Shown here: positions 60,768 through 62,356 of the stretch, piece after piece
How the letters are laid out: each line of letters starts with the position of its first letter
Position numbering within the stretch: position 1 is the stretch's first letter
Source of the DNA: Bacteroidia bacterium
GTDB taxonomy: Bacteria > Bacteroidota > Bacteroidia > Bacteroidales > VadinHA17
Length of the DNA stretch: 62,356 nucleotides
Assembly: GCA_026391555.1 (NCBI GenBank)
Contig: JAPLEB010000043.1
Location: 1 to 62,356 of the forward strand
Direction: 5' to 3'
Translations under genes and position numbers: made by a program
Notes under the pieces: generated by a model
Told to the model about the DNA's origin: nothing
Database searches by the model: none
The model's input: the letters and a program-made list of their open reading frames with translations, nothing else

Positions 60768-62356
60768 ATGAAAAAATTATTTCTACTTCTCGCACTGGTT
60801 TGTTTTTTCGGTATTAAAATTAATTATGCACAGGCGCCAGACTGGACACGGGTTCTTCAATCAGGCACCTTCGGAGTTCAAAATGGTAATGTTGTAACTG
60901 CCGATGCCAACTACGTATATATGGCTGGTGGTATATCAGGGCCAATTACATTCGGGGGTTCCGGTTTTACCAGTGTGGGTCTCCGCGATTTGATTATTTC
61001 TAAAATAAGTAATGCCGGAACATTTTCCTGGACAAAACAATTTAATGCCCAGGCAAATGGGACCATAATACCCAATGCCATTAAAACGGATGCTTCCGGC
61101 AATGTTTATTTATCCTGTTCATTTACAGGAACCGCAACAATCGGGACCAGCACTATGACGTCCGATGCTACAAAAAATTCGTTTTTGGTTAAGTTCGATG
61201 CCTCCGGAAACGTTACATGGGCCAACTCTTATTTGTCCACCGGGAGTGGCAGCACAAAAATTGCAATTGATGGCAGTGGAAACTCTTACTTAAATAGTAA
61301 AAGCAGTAAACTAATAAAATTCAACAGCTCAGGGGCGATACAGTGGGAGCAGTCTTTCTACGACCGGACAATACAGGCCATTGCCATTTATGGATCTAAT
61401 CTTTACATTGGGGGAGCGCTTCAGGGTTCCACAACTTTTGGTACAATAAACCTGACTCCTTTGGGTGGATACAATACGGGCTATCTGGTAAAAGCGGATT
61501 TGAATGGAGTATATAGCAGCTCAGTCGTTGTTGGCGGCTCAACTTCTTATGACGGTTCTACTGTAAGCGATATTGTTATGGATAATAGCGGGAATCTGAT
61601 TATTACCGGAGCCTATCAGAAAAACCTGGTGCTTGGGACAATTACGATTACCAACACCCCTGCTGATGAGTACTATTACAATTACACCTACATTGCAAAA
61701 TGCAGTAATACTTTTTCCTTTTCCTGGGCAAAGTCAAGTACCAGATTTTATAATGTGAATCGCGAGATGTGGAATTTCAGATTATTCACCGATAATTCGA
61801 ACAACATCTATGAATATGGTATATTAGTCAACTCTTTCAATTTTGGTACAATACCGGTTTCGCCAAACAACGGGCAATTTCTTGTTAAATTCGATGCAAG
61901 CGGAATTGCAACAAATGCTTACGAGTTACAAAATACTACCTACAATAAGGTCTATATTACCCCGGCGGGTAAAGTATTAACAACCGGCTCCTACAACTAT
62001 AATGGAGCGACTACCTATGGGAACTTATATCTTAACCAGTATTCCGGAGTTATGGCTCTGGAGTGGCAAAAGAATTCATCAGGTTCCCAATCTGGTACAA
62101 TGGGAGTAAACTATGTAAAGCATGATGCTTTGGGCAACACGTATGTTCAATCGTCAGTACTTGGGGATTGCAACTACTCCGGAACCTTATATACCAGTGA
62201 TTATAACCAAACGATCATTACCAAGCATGATGTTGCCGGGAATGTAATATGGACAAATCAAATTGCTGACTTAAATCTAAGAACATTATATAATGGCATA
62301 GAAGGCCCCCGGTTTACACTGGACAAAGACAATAATGTACTTACAGTGGGGGTCTT
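60768..62356 (+). CDS. Large secreted beta-propeller-like protein with SBBP-type repeats (cut by window end)
   Basis: The forward frame from ATG 60768 is open to the window edge (529 codons, no stop). It begins with a Sec signal (1-22). The mature part has repeated motifs of the form (V/L)KFDASGNVTWA, DGSGNSYL, KADLNGVY, KHDALGNTY, spaced by about 50-70 residues, typical of SBBP-repeat surface proteins. A type IX secretion tail would be at the unseen C-terminus, so sorting cannot be judged. Expression may be affected by the hexamer array upstream. Confidence 0.85.
   Translation, partial: MKKLFLLLALVCFFGIKINYAQAPDWTRVLQSGTFGVQNGNVVTADANYVYMAGGISGPITFGGSGFTSVGLRDLIISKISNAGTFSWTKQFNAQANGTIIPNAIKTDASGNVYLSCSFTGTATIGTSTMTSDATKNSFLVKFDASGNVTWANSYLSTGSGSTKIAIDGSGNSYLNSKSSKLIKFNSSGAIQWEQSFYDRTIQAIAIYGSNLYIGGALQGSTTFGTINLTPLGGYNTGYLVKADLNGVYSSSVVVGGSTSYDGSTVSDIVMDNSGNLIITGAYQKNLVLGTITITNTPADEYYYNYTYIAKCSNTFSFSWAKSSTRFYNVNREMWNFRLFTDNSNNIYEYGILVNSFNFGTIPVSPNNGQFLVKFDASGIATNAYELQNTTYNKVYITPAGKVLTTGSYNYNGATTYGNLYLNQYSGVMALEWQKNSSGSQSGTMGVNYVKHDALGNTYVQSSVLGDCNYSGTLYTSDYNQTIITKHDVAGNVIWTNQIADLNLRTLYNGIEGPRFTLDKDNNVLTVGV

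Noticed and set aside
60911-61102. Reverse-strand ORF of 63 codons
   Set aside because: Antisense to the open secreted-protein frame and of biased composition; a shadow ORF.

Overview
The window reads as low-GC chromosomal DNA of a Bacteroidota member, most likely near Bacteroidales/Marinilabiliales (inference). Support comes from several Bacteroidota-typical families (DUF4292, DUF4271, the ArsF/ArsG families, the degenerate EnvC-type M23 protein), many lipoproteins with short lipobox signals, and start sites preceded by the Bacteroidota -7 box TAnnTTTG. I saw no rRNA, tRNA, CRISPR array, insertion sequence or phage.

Layout. (1) 1-3232: a leftward metal/arsenic detoxification cluster: ArsR repressor, CxxC glutaredoxin-like protein, ArsF-like lipoprotein, ArsG-like exporter, a DUF318/ArsP-type permease, a broken DGC-domain fragment and a second permease running off the left edge. 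The same operator, TTTCGT-N6-ACGAAA, lies before arsR and again before the first permease. (2) 3256-13475: mixed accessory genes: two PagL-like outer-membrane lipid A deacylases, a polytopic membrane protein, an NRAMP metal importer, a patatin, a secreted GH2 beta-galactosidase with a DUF1080 lipoprotein, and a zinc-ribbon protein. (3) 13539-25854: endonuclease IV, a PurF paralogue without the catalytic Cys, HemW, RpiB, NadA, a YwqK/MORN protein, RuvB, a Crp/Fnr regulator, PheS and a cyclophilin. (4) 26023-37821: a rightward run with a flippase interrupted by one stop codon, Dut, a TPR lipoprotein, DUF4292, EnvC, an anti-sigma kinase, YbeY, MnmG, adenine deaminase and UvrC. A perfect parS palindrome follows mnmG and a near-copy follows uvrC, which suggests an origin-proximal location. 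(5) 37941-49369: HAD phosphatase, ATP-type phosphofructokinase, YwbE, SMP-30, a Tat-exported aldo/keto reductase, thioesterase, CoA-binding protein, MFS carrier, polyprenyl synthase, a Cys-tailed ArsR, LspA, a lipoprotein and an acyl-CoA ligase. (6) 49537-60489: QueD, PolA, MoaD/MoaE, an S41 protease, RnpA, HemD, DUF4271, DeoC, Dtd, MntP and a PHP-family phosphatase. (7) 60639-end: a hexanucleotide repeat array directly before a large secreted propeller-like protein that is cut by the window edge.

The most interesting signals are not genes. A 26-nt partly palindromic element is identical, and oriented the same way, before the -7 boxes of mntH and of the CoA-binding protein gene 38 kb away. 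The ArsR operator is duplicated. There are parS sites. Short tandem arrays with a recurrent 7-nt period but different units occur in at least four intergenic or start-codon positions, plus the 6-nt array at the right end. Several long ORFs begin upstream of, or on, a plausible -7 promoter box, and I shortened those starts accordingly.
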